In this document: positions 45,086 to 57,949 of the stretch, in pieces | How the letters are laid out: each line of letters begins with the position of its first letter | How positions within the stretch are numbered: position 1 is the first letter of the stretch | Source of the DNA: Rhodamnia argentea | Lineage: Eukaryota > Streptophyta > Magnoliopsida > Myrtales > Myrtaceae | Direction of reading: 5' to 3' | DNA length: 64,000 nucleotides | Assembly: GCF_020921035.1 (NCBI RefSeq) | Contig: NC_063160.1 | Coordinates: 1,818,501-1,882,500, forward strand | Made by a program: the position numbers and the translations under genes | The notes under the pieces: model-generated | Seen by the model: only the letters and a program-made list of their open reading frames with translations | Database searches by the model: none | Told to the model about the DNA's origin: nothing

Positions 45086-46553
45086 AGTAGAGGCATGGTG
45101 GTAGGGGAGATAGATGGCGAGGAGGGGTTAGTCATAGTTCGATACATCTTTTGGTAAGCCAATTTGGTAAACTAATTCTACTAAGTCTAGCATTAATCAT
45201 GCTTTTTAAATTAAATAACCAAACTTGACGCATATCTAAGGGTAGCCAGTGGGCCATGCCAGCCCATATGCCTGGCCAGGCATTCGTCGCAACTTATAGG
45301 CAACAAGTTGCATCAACTTAATCATTTCTTGAAAAATGAAAAAGATCCTTTGGCTGCTGCCACCACCTCGGCCACCGTCACGACACTCAAGCACCATCTC
45401 CTTTTCTACTTAAGACGAGTTGTTGCCATCGCCGCGATGCTTATCTCTCTTTTTCACTATTATGATGACCTCTAGTGGAGGTCACCATTGGTGGCTGAGT
45501 CGCACGATGATATGAGGTTGCTCAACTACTAACTAAGGTTGCATGAATTAGAGATAACAGCTCCACGATTGGTCGGGATCTCTATTTCACCGTCATCACC
45601 TCTCTTTCTCACTTTTTGTAACACTTGTCAAAGTGGTTCACAAACTCATTTTTTAACTCATCTTTGACGGATTGAATCATTTTATGTGCTAGCTATGTTA
45701 AGTAAATATATTATAAATGAGTATATAATGAAAAAACGCCAAAAAAAAATAATAATTGGCTTTTACAGCTAATAGCATACATATAATTTTCATGTTAAAG
45801 TAGGAAAGAAAGTAGTGCTGCTAATGACATGCATGTATTTATGACTACGGTCTAAACTCCTGCTATAAATTTGGGCATTTTCTTTTACAGTTGTAACTTT
45901 TAATACTAAAAATTGATACTGATATTAAGAGTGTAAAGATTATTTAGTGCGGTACCGTAGTTTTTCTTTTTTTGCTTTTGAAAGGTTTTCCATAAAGAAA
46001 ATTTGTGTGTCTTCTTCTCCAGTTTTTCTCTTCAATGTTTCATGCTCTTAACACTAATGTGGGATCTAGGTGTTGCTAAGTCAAAATCACATAATTTTTA
46101 ACTAATAAAATAAGATAGTGATATGCACAGGAAAAATAAAAGTTTATAAACACTATTTCAACAAGTTGTTTATGCTAATTTTTTTTTAAAAATTACATGA
46201 AAATTAATCCATAAATTTGCTCGACAACGCATAGAAGGACTACGTTTCTTGGAAGTTTCTTTCTTCGACAAAGGCAATTTCTACATAAGTAAAATCTAAA
46301 AACAAAACAGAAAAAACGTAGTGCTTTTAATATACATGTGATTTCCACGATAAACAATGACAAAACCAAGTGATATTCTTAATTATAACAACTAGGTCAT
46401 ACATAGAAATAGAAAATATTAAAAAAGAAGAAAGTAAATAATTTTGGGCCACCACTTTAAATTATAATTGTATAATTAATAGCGGTTTTTATCTCATTAG
46501 TAAAAACATGGTGTATTTAGTCATATGGGAAGTGATAATACCCCCAATCTAAA
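45086..46553. other. Intergenic with an LTR fragment
   Basis: 45830-46060 resembles the LTR-like sequence at 11960-12150 (CTAAACTCCTGCTATAAA, TTGAAAGGTTTTCC). No protein-coding domain around it. The rest is unrecognised. Confidence 0.45.
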
Positions 46554-46784
46554 GGTGTGTTTGTTTCACAAAAAACTCAAAATTTGTAAAATCTTTATGA
46601 TTAGTTATATCGCTCACAAAAATAAATGAATCAAAAATATTTGATCACCCATGAAAATAATCAAGCATAAATTATTGTTAATAATGAAAATACTTTCCAT
46701 CACCTAATTTTTTTTAAGTAATACAATTGAACATTTTTCGGAAAATATTTATAAAATCTTGAGTTTTCCATGAAACAAGCGCAT
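46554..46784. mobile_element. MITE family A copy 5
   Basis: Ends GTGTGTTTGTTTCACAAAAA and TTTTCCATGAAACAAGCGC are inverted repeats; the interior is AT-rich. Confidence 0.7.
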
Positions 46785-48450
46785 TCTTAACTTATTGGCA
46801 TATTATACATCTAGACGGAAAATATTGTATTTAGACTTATCACGCAATAGCTTAAAAAATGATCTACACGGTAATTAGACTGATTTGCGGAATACTTGAA
46901 TATGATGCACTTGTTTATAGTAACAATACTTATATTTTTTCATGTTATATTCAAATATTTCTGTGGATCAATTTGTGAAATAATTTTAGTTCTTTATTTT
47001 CACCTAGGGTTAAGTGTACCAAAAATCCTAAAACTTATCGCAAAAGTGCAATTAAGTCCTTAAATTATGCAATTAAGTTATAGAATTTGTTAAATTGGTG
47101 CAATCAAGCCCCTCCATTAATTCAGTCTAATTTGATTAATAGAAAATGGCAACATGATTTTTTTAAACATTTTCAATACATATAGCGTTGATGTTGTTTC
47201 CACTAAGTACCACATTAGTAAAAAAATTGAAAATCTAAAAAAAGAAATAAGAATCTATAAAAAAATGATGTTCATCTTTTTCTTAGACGGTTCATCTTCT
47301 TTCTTTTTCAAATACTTACAGGCAATTTGCTTAGCTTTAAATCCATCCCATGGTATCATTTCTAATACATATGTTGGGCAGGGTCGAAATTGTTCTATCT
47401 ACTTGGAGCCGCGGTAATGGCCTCTCAAGTTTCATCGAGCCTCAGGTCATGACAAGACATCGAACTTGGAGCAAAGCCATACCAGTATTTTCAGTTTTTT
47501 TTTTTAATCTCAAAGTTTCATGGAAGAATAAGATGAAACCGATAAGAATTCTTTTTAATATTTCCATATTTTTTGGTATAAGTTTTCTAATTTTTCACGA
47601 TATGGCCTTGGTGGGCACCACATCAGCGTCTTGTGTCTTGAAAAAATGGGAGAAGAAAAACAGAAGTGCCAAAAGTCGTACGACGCTCATTTTAGTATAA
47701 AAAATTTTGTCCAGATCATTTTAGTGCCAAATTTTTTGAAAAACGATCATTTAAGTGTTAACCTCAACCCGCTTAGCCAAAAATCCTATGTAGCATTTTT
47801 TTTTATTAATATATGAAGTGGATATGGCTCACTGGAGATCTACTCAGCAATAAAAAAAGGCTTAAAAATTGAAAAACATATTAAAGATTAAAAAACACAA
47901 ACCTAATCAGTTAAAAAATAAAAAACTAAAAATTTTAAAAAAAGGCACATAAAATAGAGTTCTTAAAATCAGTCACGAAAGTGAAATTGAGTCCTAAAAT
48001 TCCAAAAAAAAGCATAATCAAGTCTTAAAACTTGTCAAATTGATGCAATTGAGTCCTTCTGTTAACTCCGTCAATTTGAACTAACGAAAAATGACAAAGT
48101 TTTTTTTAATATTGTCTCTCTCCTACATTGTAATGACGTGGCTAATATTTTTTTCTAAATGCCACTTAATATTAAAAATTTAATTATAAATGTCACGTAT
48201 TAATTTTGGCCGAAATATCTCACCGAAGGCATTTAACTAACCATTTTTCTTCAATTTAACACTTAAGTGATCTGGCGAAAACCTTTGACAATAAAATGAG
48301 CGAAGTACATTTTGGCACTTCTTGTATTTTTCTCCTTGAAAAATCATAATTAGACAGAATTAAATAAGGGACTTGATTGCACAAATTTGATAATTTTTAG
48401 GATTTGGTTGCATTTTCTGAAAATTTTGTAACTCAATTATATTTTCTCCA
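46785..48450. repeat. Nested AT-rich repeats, no gene
   Basis: Two related blocks start near 47020 and 47955. Each contains phrases such as GTGCAATTAAGTCCTTAAA or GTGAAATTGAGTCCTAAAA, then TTGTCAAATTGATGCAAT, then AATTTGAACTAACGAAAAATG or similar. A complementary phrase (TTTTAGGATTTGGTTGCATTTTC) lies at 48395. They look like nested, decayed non-autonomous elements. Confidence 0.5.
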
Positions 48451-48837
48451 TTAATTTTAAGTCTTCCGGCACACGTATCCCTTTTACATTGTGATCTATT
48501 TCTATATGATTTATAGAAGTTTGAGGCGAATAAATAAATATGAGCAGACCCTTCACATTTTATGGGTCGCAAGGATGAACATGATCCACGTGCCCCAGAG
48601 AAAGGCGTCAATCATTGATTAAGCAAAAGCAAACGACCAATTAGCGGCCTTTCACCATTTGAAAACCCAAATAACACTCAAAACACATTTGGTCGATCTT
48701 CATTAATTAGAAGTTGCTCGTTAAATTTGGAAAACCAAATGAATTTGTAAAATCTTTGTTCTCTGTGGGAATTTTAACTTCGCAAAACAGAAATGTTGTC
48801 CAAAATATAAAAAGAAAACCAAAATTAGAAAATCAGT

Positions 48838-49065
48838 TTAGTTTGGCGAAAAATGAATGATTTGAAAAATACCTCATAAAAATAATCACTTATATCTCTC
48901 ATAAAAATAAATGAAAGAAAAAAATTTCACTATCCACAAAATGTTGAGACATAAATTATTATCCATAACGAACATATATTTTATTAGATAATTTTAAATA
49001 ATATAAGTTATTATTCTTAGAAAATATTTTTTAAATTATTTATTTGACGTGAAATAAATGGACCT
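48838..49065. mobile_element. MITE family A copy 6
   Basis: Begins TTTGGCGAAAAATGAATGATTTG and ends TATTTGACGTGAAATAAATG; it sits in the upstream region of the 49.3-kb gene. Confidence 0.7.
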
Positions 49066-49215
49066 TGCCTCAAGTTTGGCTCCTTTCTAGAGATTGTCAC
49101 GTTGCGTTCAATCATTGCTCCTCCATTCTGCAGCTGTAATTTTCATTCAATGATGCTCCGGTAGCAAACGTGAGCAGATACGTAGCAATCGAAAGTCCGA
49201 CAAGTTTTGCCGCTC

Positions 49216-49223
49216 GATAAATA
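49216..49223 (+). promoter_or_regulatory. Degenerate TATA-like box of monooxygenase array copy 5
   Basis: GATAAATA lies 111 bp upstream of the ATG at 49327, where the paralogues have TATAAATA. The downstream AAAGACTCCTCATC and ACACACGCGCACGAC blocks are conserved. Confidence 0.5.
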
Positions 49224-49326
49224 GCGACCATACGATAAAGACTCCTCATCTCAGCGCAAAACCAAAAACACACGCGCACGACACCTTCACTACACCAGCT
49301 ACACTCGGAGTAGAAGACGATTGTCC

Positions 49327-52300
49327 ATGGAGGAGGTGGTGATTGTGGGTGCTGGCGTCGCGGGGCTGGCGACGGCGGTGGCCCTCAAGAAGGTCGGTGT
49401 CCGAGCCCTCGTGCTCGAGAAATCGAAGGAGCTGCGATCCACTGGCACAGCTCTCGGTCTCTACCCTAACGCATGGGTCGCGCTCGATGCGCTTGGGGTC
49501 TCGTACAAGCTCAAAGCCCTTTATGCGCCTTTCGAAAGGTGAGATCCTCGTTTGCTGAAGCATTTAAAATAAACCTGATCCCATGTTTACTTCCACAATC
49601 ATGTTCAGGTCGAGAGTTAAACGAGTGATTTCTCTGTTATTACTGGAAATGGATGAATATAATTTCTGGCTTTTTCAAATTTGATTGTTTGATTTGTCGA
49701 AGCAGAAGAAACCAATGCAGGATGACACCACTCAAATTGAGTGGAAGCCGACCCTTGCTTTGGTCCTTTTCAATTTAAAACAATTCTTGATGGATGATGA
49801 ACTAGTGGGGGATAATTACCAAAAAAAAAAAGTAATAAAATTTTTGTACGAAGGTCAATTCAGTTCTAAATATTTTGATTTAGCTAATTTAAACCTAAAC
49901 CTTTGATGTAAACATTTTGATGATTTGTCTATATAACTCGTTGGGCCAATTTGAACAAAAAATTGCTGATGTGGACATTGACATGTGATATAACCCTTGC
50001 TGATGTGAACAATTATTACCGTTTTTAAGGATTTTGTCAGTTTTTTCGTTTTCTTTTTTTGTGGCTGTGATTGTGGCCAGCGACCCTGACAGGCGTTGGG
50101 GGACAGCATCGCGGCCCTTGCTGGCTCTGGCAAGGGTCACGATGCCCTTGACGGGCACCACAAGGGCTTGCGGCCTCTCTCACCTAGATCTGTCGAGAGC
50201 CGCGGTACCGGAATGTGGCGAGTGCATTGCGTCCCTCACTGGCTCAACTAATTCTTTTCACGTGACGTCCATTCAAATGACTCAACTAACTTTCCGTCCA
50301 AATACGATGTTGTTTTCGTGCGTGTCATACCACGTCTCCAGCAAGGCACTGTGTCCCCAAATTATATTTACAATAGATTAAAAATGGGTCAAAAAGTTGT
50401 TATAATTCATCATATGCGGGAAGAAAAAAAATGCAATTTGAGTGCATTTCGTAAATAAAAGCAAAATACAGTGGCTTGTCGTAAAATGCACCTTGAAATT
50501 TACCCTTCTTATTCATCAAACGAAGGGAAAATGTGCTATATCAGTGAGAAAGAACAATAGGCTACTCAAGCAAAATATACTAAGTAGATATATTAGCTCT
50601 ACATTGGTTTTGTACTTCGTTAACTTGATTTTAGGTTTCGGGAACTTCTTGAGTCAGTTCTTTTATAATTACGACAAAAATAGTTTCTTATTAAAATATT
50701 CTGATTATTCATGTACTTCTGTTCAGGGGATACATTACTGATGTCAAGACTAAATCGATTCAAGATGTGCGTTATGTTCCAATTGGCCGGTGAATCTCAA
50801 ATTCCTTTTCATGTTTTCTATCCACCTTTTTCATCATATCTTGTTTCCTTAATTTACTGCTTAACCTTTTAGATCAATTAATTTCTTGTAATCCTGTACT
50901 GTAGGTTTTATTTCGTACAGAATGATATGAATGACCGTCAGAAATATACCAGGAAGGGCGCAAATAGCCTCTATTTTTACAGTTCATCTTTTAAGTATAT
51001 CATAATTAATGAAGTTGAATTATTTAATACTCCCTTTTATAGATAGAATCGGGCAATTTTATCCGACTATGTTGTTGAAGATACGTCTAGATTTTGAGGT
51101 CTGTACCAAATAGGCGTCCTAATTTAAGTAGGTTAATTTCCTACACTTTTTTTTTTCGTTCAATTATTTTGTATATAAGATGTGGGTCTTCTTCAGGAAC
51201 TTTTGGTATTCAAGCCCATAAAATATATGGTAAGATTTTGGGAATACCTTTTTTGAGATGTTATTTTGCAAGGAATTTGAGGGTTAAACACTACGTAGGA
51301 AGCTGGAAAATACGTAATTCAAGTGTTATTATAATTTTCTTTTTCATGAATAGTATCCAAGAGGAACTTTTGGTGTTCAAGCCCATAAAACATGTGGTAA
51401 GATTCTCGGAATACCTTTGTGCATTGAGATGATATTTCGCACGAAATTTGAGGATTAAGTACTATGTAGGAAGCTGGGAAACCATTAAGAGTGTTTACGT
51501 AATTCAACTATTAATATAATTTTCGTTGTATCGCTTGAACTATCGTGAATCTTATTCCGCCCTTCGTATGGAGTGGGTCCCACTGACCAATCCATGTAAA
51601 TTCGATATCCGATCTATTTTCGTCTTCTGTTCATCTTATAGTTCAATCGCTTGTTTTTGGCAACAATGGTGTATTTTGTGCATGTGTGTTTGTGTGCTAA
51701 GGATACAGAACCGTGCCTTCGGAATTGAGCAGGATTGGAGCCCAACCAAGAGCGGTTCACCGAAAAGTCTTGCTGGAAGTTCTGGCAGAGGAGCTTCCTC
51801 CAAATAGCATTCGGTTCTCTTCCAAGATAACTTCCATCAAAACCCAAGAAGATCGACACTCACCCATTTGTATCGTCACGCTTGAAGATGGGTCCATCAT
51901 AAAGTCTAAGGTCTCTATAGTTCTCAAGTAACTTCATTTGAAATCAAATAAGTTGTGGTAACTTACCTATTTTGATTTATCCGAGCGATAATTAGTAATT
52001 ATTGTACATGTAGGTTGTTATAGGATGCGACGGTGTTCACTCGATTGTAGCCCACTGGCTCGGACTTTGCCCGCCGGTCTATTCGGGTCGGTCGGCGGTG
52101 CGCGGGTTGACCGTGTTCCCAAATGGTCACGGATATGACCGCAGTGGTGTGATTGAACAATTTGTAAATGTGGGCACGAGGGCAGGTTTTTTAACTCTTA
52201 ATGATAAGGAAGTGTACTGGTTCTTCATGGGGAAGAGTCCTCCTAGAGGTATGTTACATATATACACACACTATCTTCCGTTCAATCGTTTTGGATTTAT

Positions 52301-52988
52301 TGGTTTTAGTGAACAAAAAAGAAATAGTTATGAAGAATTAATTCATAAATTCGGAGATCAATGTACATGTGATAATACCTTACTAATCCTCATTAATCTC
52401 TAATGTTTCAATTCTAAAGGTAGGGAAAAAGGAGCAGATCCGCAAATGATCCAAAGGGAGGTGATGGAAAATTTGGCAAAGGACTTCCCGCCCGTATACC
52501 TCGACGTTGTCAAGCACTCCGATCTTTCGAGTTTGACATGGGCCCCGCTGATGTTCCGATATCCTTGGGACATCCTATTCGGAAACCTAGCCCAATCGAA
52601 CATCACAGTGGCTGGAGACGCTATGCACCCGATGACTCCCGACTTGGCCCAGGGTGGATGCTCGGCGCTCGAGGATGCGGTGGTATTGGGCCGGCACATC
52701 GGGGGCTCGATTTCCAAGCACGGAGAACTTGTGGCCCGAGATGTCGGATTTGCTATAGGGAGGTATGCGAAGGAGAGGAGATTGAGGGCAGTGACGCTGA
52801 TAACGGCATCATACTTGTCGGGATGGGTGCAACAAGATGCGTCTAGTCGATTAATGAGGTTCATAAGAGATGTTTTGTTCTACGGGCTCCTCTTGGCTAG
52901 ACTTGTAAGCAGTGTCGCACAATATGATTGTGGGAAGCTTCCTAATGTCTCCTCTTTGCCTTCACGTGAATCCGAAAGCTCCATCTAA
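49327..52988 (+). CDS. FAD-dependent monooxygenase, MO1/MO2-like (array copy 5, open)
   Basis: Exons 49327-49538, 50727-50789, 51733-51910, 52014-52248 and 52420-52988 join to 1257 bp (418 aa), all GT-AG, with no internal stop. The N-terminus MEEVVIVGAGVAGLATAVAL holds the FAD dinucleotide-binding motif. The DG motif is VIGCDGVHS and the second FAD motif is AGDAMHPMTPDLAQGG. The Ala in DLAQGG replaces a Gly found in every other copy here and usual in the family, at a loop near the flavin, so activity may be altered. A start at TTG 49321 has no support. Intron 1 (1188 bp) holds MITE-like sequence and intron 2 a tandem repeat. Closest structure is the 34.8-kb paralogue. Cytosolic, soluble enzyme inferred; substrate unknown. 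Confidence 0.86.
49811..50290. mobile_element. MITE family B-like element in intron 1 of array copy 5
   Basis: The left end GATAATTACCAAAAAAAAAAAG and the phrase CAATTCAGTTCTAAATATTTTG match the family, and the core 50090-50230 is GC-rich with GGCCCTTGCTGGCTCTGGC. The right end is unclear and may be truncated. Confidence 0.5.
51190..51510 (+). repeat. Imperfect tandem repeat of about 160 bp in intron 2 of array copy 5
   Basis: GGAACTTTTGGTATTCAAGC at 51197 recurs as GGAACTTTTGGTGTTCAAGC at 51363; the following CATAAAAYATRTGGTAAGATT and GTAGGAAGCTGG phrases also repeat. Confidence 0.8.
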
Positions 52989-53718
52989 TTACCGAGTTGC
53001 AAATGGATAATGGTCTACTATATTGTCTGACAGACGATGATGAAGTTTATTGCAATTTATAGCAGAAAAGTTCATGTTATTTGAATTAAGCATTGGATCG
53101 GAATTGGAGGGAAATCAGCTTAGCCATAACCGGTCGGAGGTGGAGTGGGCGACTGGACTTCTCCAGCTGCAATAGGAGGTGTGAACAGCAACAAAAGGAC
53201 AACTCTCCAGCACCAAGTGGGAGAGGAAACTCAAGTTAAGGTTCATTGGATGTAAGCAAAAACCGAAGGGCAAAAGACTAACGAAAAAATCTCCAGTTGC
53301 GGTGATCATTTAAGGTCTAGAGTATTGGAACTGTTGGGGTGTAATCATGCTGGCCGTGTCTCCCCTCCTGAAAATCTAAGCCAATCCTTTGCTTGGTTAG
53401 GCTATTAAATTGATGTTCATGATGATATATGGCGTCCATTAGTGCTAAAATTGTCTCTTAGTTGTCCCATTTTGTATCAAATGTCTTGAATGTCAGATTT
53501 GGACCTTGAAATCGATTTTAGGCATTATGTTAGACCCCTGCTCAGGTTCGGTTTAGTCTTGATTTTAGTGTCTTTAGGTAAGTCTAGTACCAGCAGCTGC
53601 GGTGATTCTAGCCTAAGTTATGTGAATGACAACATCAGCATTACCTCAATAGTCCCCTTCAAACTGATTAGTGGGGAGGACCAGAAAAATGATAAGCGTA
53701 GTGGGATAAGTACAACAT
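52989..53718 (+). other. 3' flank of array copy 5, with a short rRNA-like motif
   Basis: No gene. 53580-53612 resembles the 530-loop of nuclear 18S rRNA (AGTACCAGCAGCTGCGGTGA against the usual GGTGCCAGCAGCCGCGGTAA); the differences are all transitions. Flanks do not continue the match. Confidence 0.4.
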
Positions 53719-54085
53719 AAGTGCCATAACTTTCATACATGGCTCACTTGAGTGTCATAACTTTTTTTTTTCGACCACCTAAGGGCTATAACTTCTAAAA
53801 ATGTTTACTTGAGTGCCATAACTTTCAATTGATTACTTAAGTGCCAATTTTTTTAAAAACATTCACCCAAGTTCCGTAAATTCGACGTGGCATAGAACTT
53901 GTGGTGAATGTTTTTAAAAATAGTTATGACAATTAAGTGACAGATTGAAAAGTTATATAGCACCCAAGTAATAAAAAAAAAGATATGACATTTAAGTAAG
54001 CGCCGTGCATAAGTTATGACACTCAAGTAATCGAAAAAAAAAAATATGGCATTTAATTGAGCGACGTATGAAAGTTATGACACTT
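53719..54085. mobile_element. MITE family C, copy 2
   Basis: Left AAGTGCCATAACTTTCATAC and right GTATGAAAGTTATGACACTT are near-perfect terminal inverted repeats; the arms continue with further complementary phrases, so the element could fold as one long hairpin. Confidence 0.75.
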
Positions 54086-54199
54086 GTGATGTTTTTATCC
54101 TTGAACGCAGTAGCATGGAGAGTAACTCTTTTTTTTTTTTTAATCGAAATAATAAGAGCTCTCAATGTGCTTTGTTCGACCATGAAAAACGGGATTAGT

Positions 54200-54860
54200 T
54201 GTGAGATGTAACGCTAAGCTATTGTCCGAGAAAAGTAACTAAGGTCGAGGTTGGTATTTCCTAATGTTATGCAGTATGCATGAGTGCGTTCAACAACTTT
54301 TGAAGCAAGAGCTTGATATTTAGCTTCAAATGTGGAGCAACCCACAATGACCTATTTCTTGGCATACCATGAAATACATTTTGAGCCTTGAAAAGTACAA
54401 TAACTAGTGGTAAAATATCAGGCTAGTTTGTACCCGACTCAGTCTACATCGACAAAGCTAAATAAAAGGAGAAAATTATGATAAAAATAAAGTTTTTCCA
54501 TTTTTCCAATCTAATAATGACCAACGGCTGGCACATGCATATATTGGTAAACAATGTTGGCCACAAGCAAAAGATCCGACGAGTAAGAGTAATGTATTGA
54601 AGAGCACAACCAATGCTCCGAAAATAAGATGGATCAGCATAAGACTTATCGTCGTGCTTGAGTGTTTGGCTCCTTAATAGTTGTGGGAGTAACAATCAGC
54701 TTGCATTGTGCTATGTATGCTCAACTCAAAAGATCGGAGGCATATTTTCATTGTGAGAGAGATTCCCTTGGTGACACGATTGATTTCAATGCCCAAAGAT
54801 AACGATGAGTGCCGAGGTCTTTCATGAAAAAGACATAATCAAGTGCATACGCAAGATAGG
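54200..54860 (-). mobile_element. Decayed Ty1/copia fragment (reverse transcriptase end and RNase H)
   Basis: On the minus strand, 54444-54695 contains YADPSYFRSIGCALQYITLTR, typical of the segment after copia reverse transcriptase. 54240-54440 reads, with stops, ISWYAKK and STFEAKYQALASKVVE, as in copia RNase H. Stops and frameshifts throughout. Confidence 0.75.
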
Positions 54861-55555
54861 TTCAATAATAAGCAAATGGAGATCACATGTATATAAAAAA
54901 CATATGAATCCCACAATCAAGCGATGTTACATACTTCAATATCCCCTCTCACATGCAAGTCGTATTACAAATGACACATGAAATTTGACGAACATGGGAG
55001 AGACACATGCGAAATAAGTCGAGGTAGGACTTGATTTTGATGCCATAATGACAAATAGGGAATTGAATGAATGAAGCACACCAATTTCATTGACACTTGG
55101 TGTAGTATCAGTCGAGAGGTATCTTCATCTATGGTCATGATAGGAGATAAGCATAAAGATAATAATTTTATTTACATAAAAATTGGATACTAAAATAAGG
55201 GAAAATTTTCAATATGATCGGTTCGTGGATACTTTGCTTGTGTGTTATGAATAGTTGATTTGTAGAAGATTCTGCACCAAAACAATCCTGATAAATTGCT
55301 ATAGGATTTGTTACATCAATGTTATATTCATCTTAAATGTAAGAAACTCGCCTAATTCTCATAAAAAATTCCAAGGTCCAGTTATCTCCCTAGGCGGGAC
55401 ATTTGAAGGCACAAATTCTGAATCATTGTGACTACGAGTGAGCATGGATCTAGATAGAACTAGGAATAAGACCAGACCAAGCCTAAAAATTGACTCGACT
55501 CTCAATTTCGGACTTCCCAATTCTAAATTTTTTGGAATTGGAACCATGAAATCCG
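54861..55555. other. Intergenic, nothing recognised
   Basis: No coding frame or repeat that I can support beyond possible remains of the neighbouring copia fragment. Confidence 0.35.
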
Positions 55556-57661
55556 TGTTGACACTCGATTTTTGGTCATTTTAATTTTTAGAAAAATATT
55601 TAAAAATCAATAAAAACTCATAAAATTCAAAAATCAACTTTGGAACCCTTACCCATGCCTAAGGAACCAAATTTGATCAAAAAATATTTTCCATGATGGA
55701 ATGTCTTTTCATTTAAAAATGGCCGAAAATTAGGAAAAAATACCAAATGTGGTCGGAAAAATCTGAAAAAATAGTCAAATATTTTTCTTTTAATTTTAAT
55801 TTTATTTGGCTACTTTTGGTTAAAGAATATTCGATTAGGATCATAGTTTTTCCTAATCAAAGGAATTCATGACCTAGTTGAGCCAAAAAAATCGTGGCTA
55901 TCCAAAATGACACATCATAGGTCATGAGCCAATCAAGACCTTCATGATTAGCAAGAGTGAATCTAAAAATTAGATTAATTCTAAGGTTTCCTGATAAGCC
56001 TATAAAAGCCCTAGAATAACCTCACTAGCCCCAAGAAGGACACAACTCCCAAAAAATCCCCTCTTGGTACTAGAACAAACCCTAGAGAGAGCCAAGGGGG
56101 CTGGTGTTCGAATAAACTCAAAAAACCAAGTGAAAAAAAAAAATTAGAAAAAAGCTGGTCACGGAGGAAAATGGAGGAGTTCGAGTCGTGAGTTGAGTGT
56201 GTTTGAGAGTGAAAGAGACTTTGAGAAACCTTGAGGGAGACCTCCTCTTCCATATCCCACCGCCTCCTTGCCATCGTCCATCCCCGTAAGCTTCGAATAG
56301 GTGGGTTTTAAGCCCTTCACGAGCAGCCAAGCCTGCATTTTCTAAATATGGGTCTTGCATGCAGGCTATTTCATGATGTGTTTGTTATGCGTGCGTCTAA
56401 CCATTTTCCGAACCGTTAAATGTTTTTGAAACCTTGTGTTACGTAATTTCATTTGGTTTGAGTGATTTTTCTTGTATGGTGTACTTGTGCGAAGTATTGG
56501 GGCTTGAAACAGGGCAGACAATAATTTTACCTGACCTGGGTTCAAGCCCAACTCTTCAAACAGCTCAGACCTGCGACTTTGAGGCGGATTTTGTTGTGAT
56601 TTTGTTCGTTGTAGTTGTTATTTCTTAGCTAATGTTATTCCCAGCATGAATTAGTACACGTCTTTGTGGGATTTTGCTATTGGTTGTGCTTGAGATGCGA
56701 GATTAGGGACCATGGAAATGCTTCCGAGGGCTGGTTTTCAACCCAATTTTCTTGCAAAAAAAAGAAAAAGTTCAGACTTGCAACTTTGAGGCAGATTTCG
56801 TTGTGATTTTATGTGTTTTGATCGCTTTTTCTTAGTTAATACCATTTCTTGCATGTATTAGTACCCATGTATGTGCGGTTTTTCTGTTAGTTGTGCTCGA
56901 GGCCCGAGTTGGAAGGCCATGAATATGCCTCCATGGTCTGATTTCGTGCCCAAGCCGCCAACCAGGCATTCGATTTAATGCCCCAAAGAGAGAAAGCGGA
57001 CGAAACGGCGCTATTTCACCCGTTTCCCTTTTTTTACAAAAAAAGTTTTAAAAATCACAAAAATAAGAAAAATTAAAAAAAAAATCAGAAAAATTCTAAA
57101 AAATTGGGAAAATTCTGGAAAATAAAAAAAAAATTTCTTCTGCATTTTTAGCCTAATTAGTGCCTTTATTTCACAATGGAGGATGACCGATGCTCATTCT
57201 AGTCCGATTTGTTGTACAACTAATCATGTCTTGGGTTCGATTATTTGGGATTGTAACCTATATTGATTGGCTTGCATGTTTACTTTCTAGTTTGTAGATA
57301 GCTGGTTTAAATAGTTAGTTGTTTAATTACGACGTTGTATTTCGACTAATTGTCTGTTAATTGCTTTTCCTAAATGCTAGTGTAAGAATTAAGTAGGTAA
57401 TTGCACGAAAATGACAAAAAATCATTATGCATGATCACCTAGCATTGGTTTCATACCCGATAGGCTTTGAATGATAAGTAGCATTTGTGATCACTTTAGG
57501 AACATTAATTAGTTAGGTACCGAAAGGGCGCCAATTAGCTAATTAGTGTAAACAAGCCAATTAGCTAATTAGTGTAAACAAGTCCTTGAATCCAATTGCA
57601 TAGAATTGAACAATTCATCCCAATCGCTCGATAAGATTTTCGATCCACCTTCCTCAAAGAT
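55556..57661 (+). mobile_element. Long LTR of a Ty3/gypsy-type element (solo or truncated)
   Basis: Begins TGTTGACACTCGATTTTTGG, a common start for long plant gypsy LTRs. It holds a TATAAAAGCCC box near 56000 followed by a leader-like stretch. Near the end TTGGTGGCGACTCTAATG (57660-57677) resembles the primer-site region of such elements. A 27-bp unit GCCAATTAGCTAATTAGTGT (plus 7 bp) is tandemly doubled at about 57531-57585. No gag-pol follows, since a different element starts at 57950. Confidence 0.55.
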
Positions 57662-57949
57662 TGGTGGCGACTCTAATGTATGTACACATACACAAGTCAT
57701 AGATCATACAAAGATCAAATCCGATCTTTTCCCATCGCAATTTGCTATGGGCTTGAGCCAAAGCCCGCCTTTGAGGCTTGACAATCTATTAACCCATCAC
57801 TCGATATGTAGGAATTGAGATGGGTCGCGATAGTCCTGTTCCCAAGTAGGAACCAAGCCGAACTGGACCAGAACCGGAGAATCGAAGAGTCGAACTAGGA
57901 AATGGAGAACCGAACCGGGAACTAGAGAACCGACTAAATCAAGGTAACC

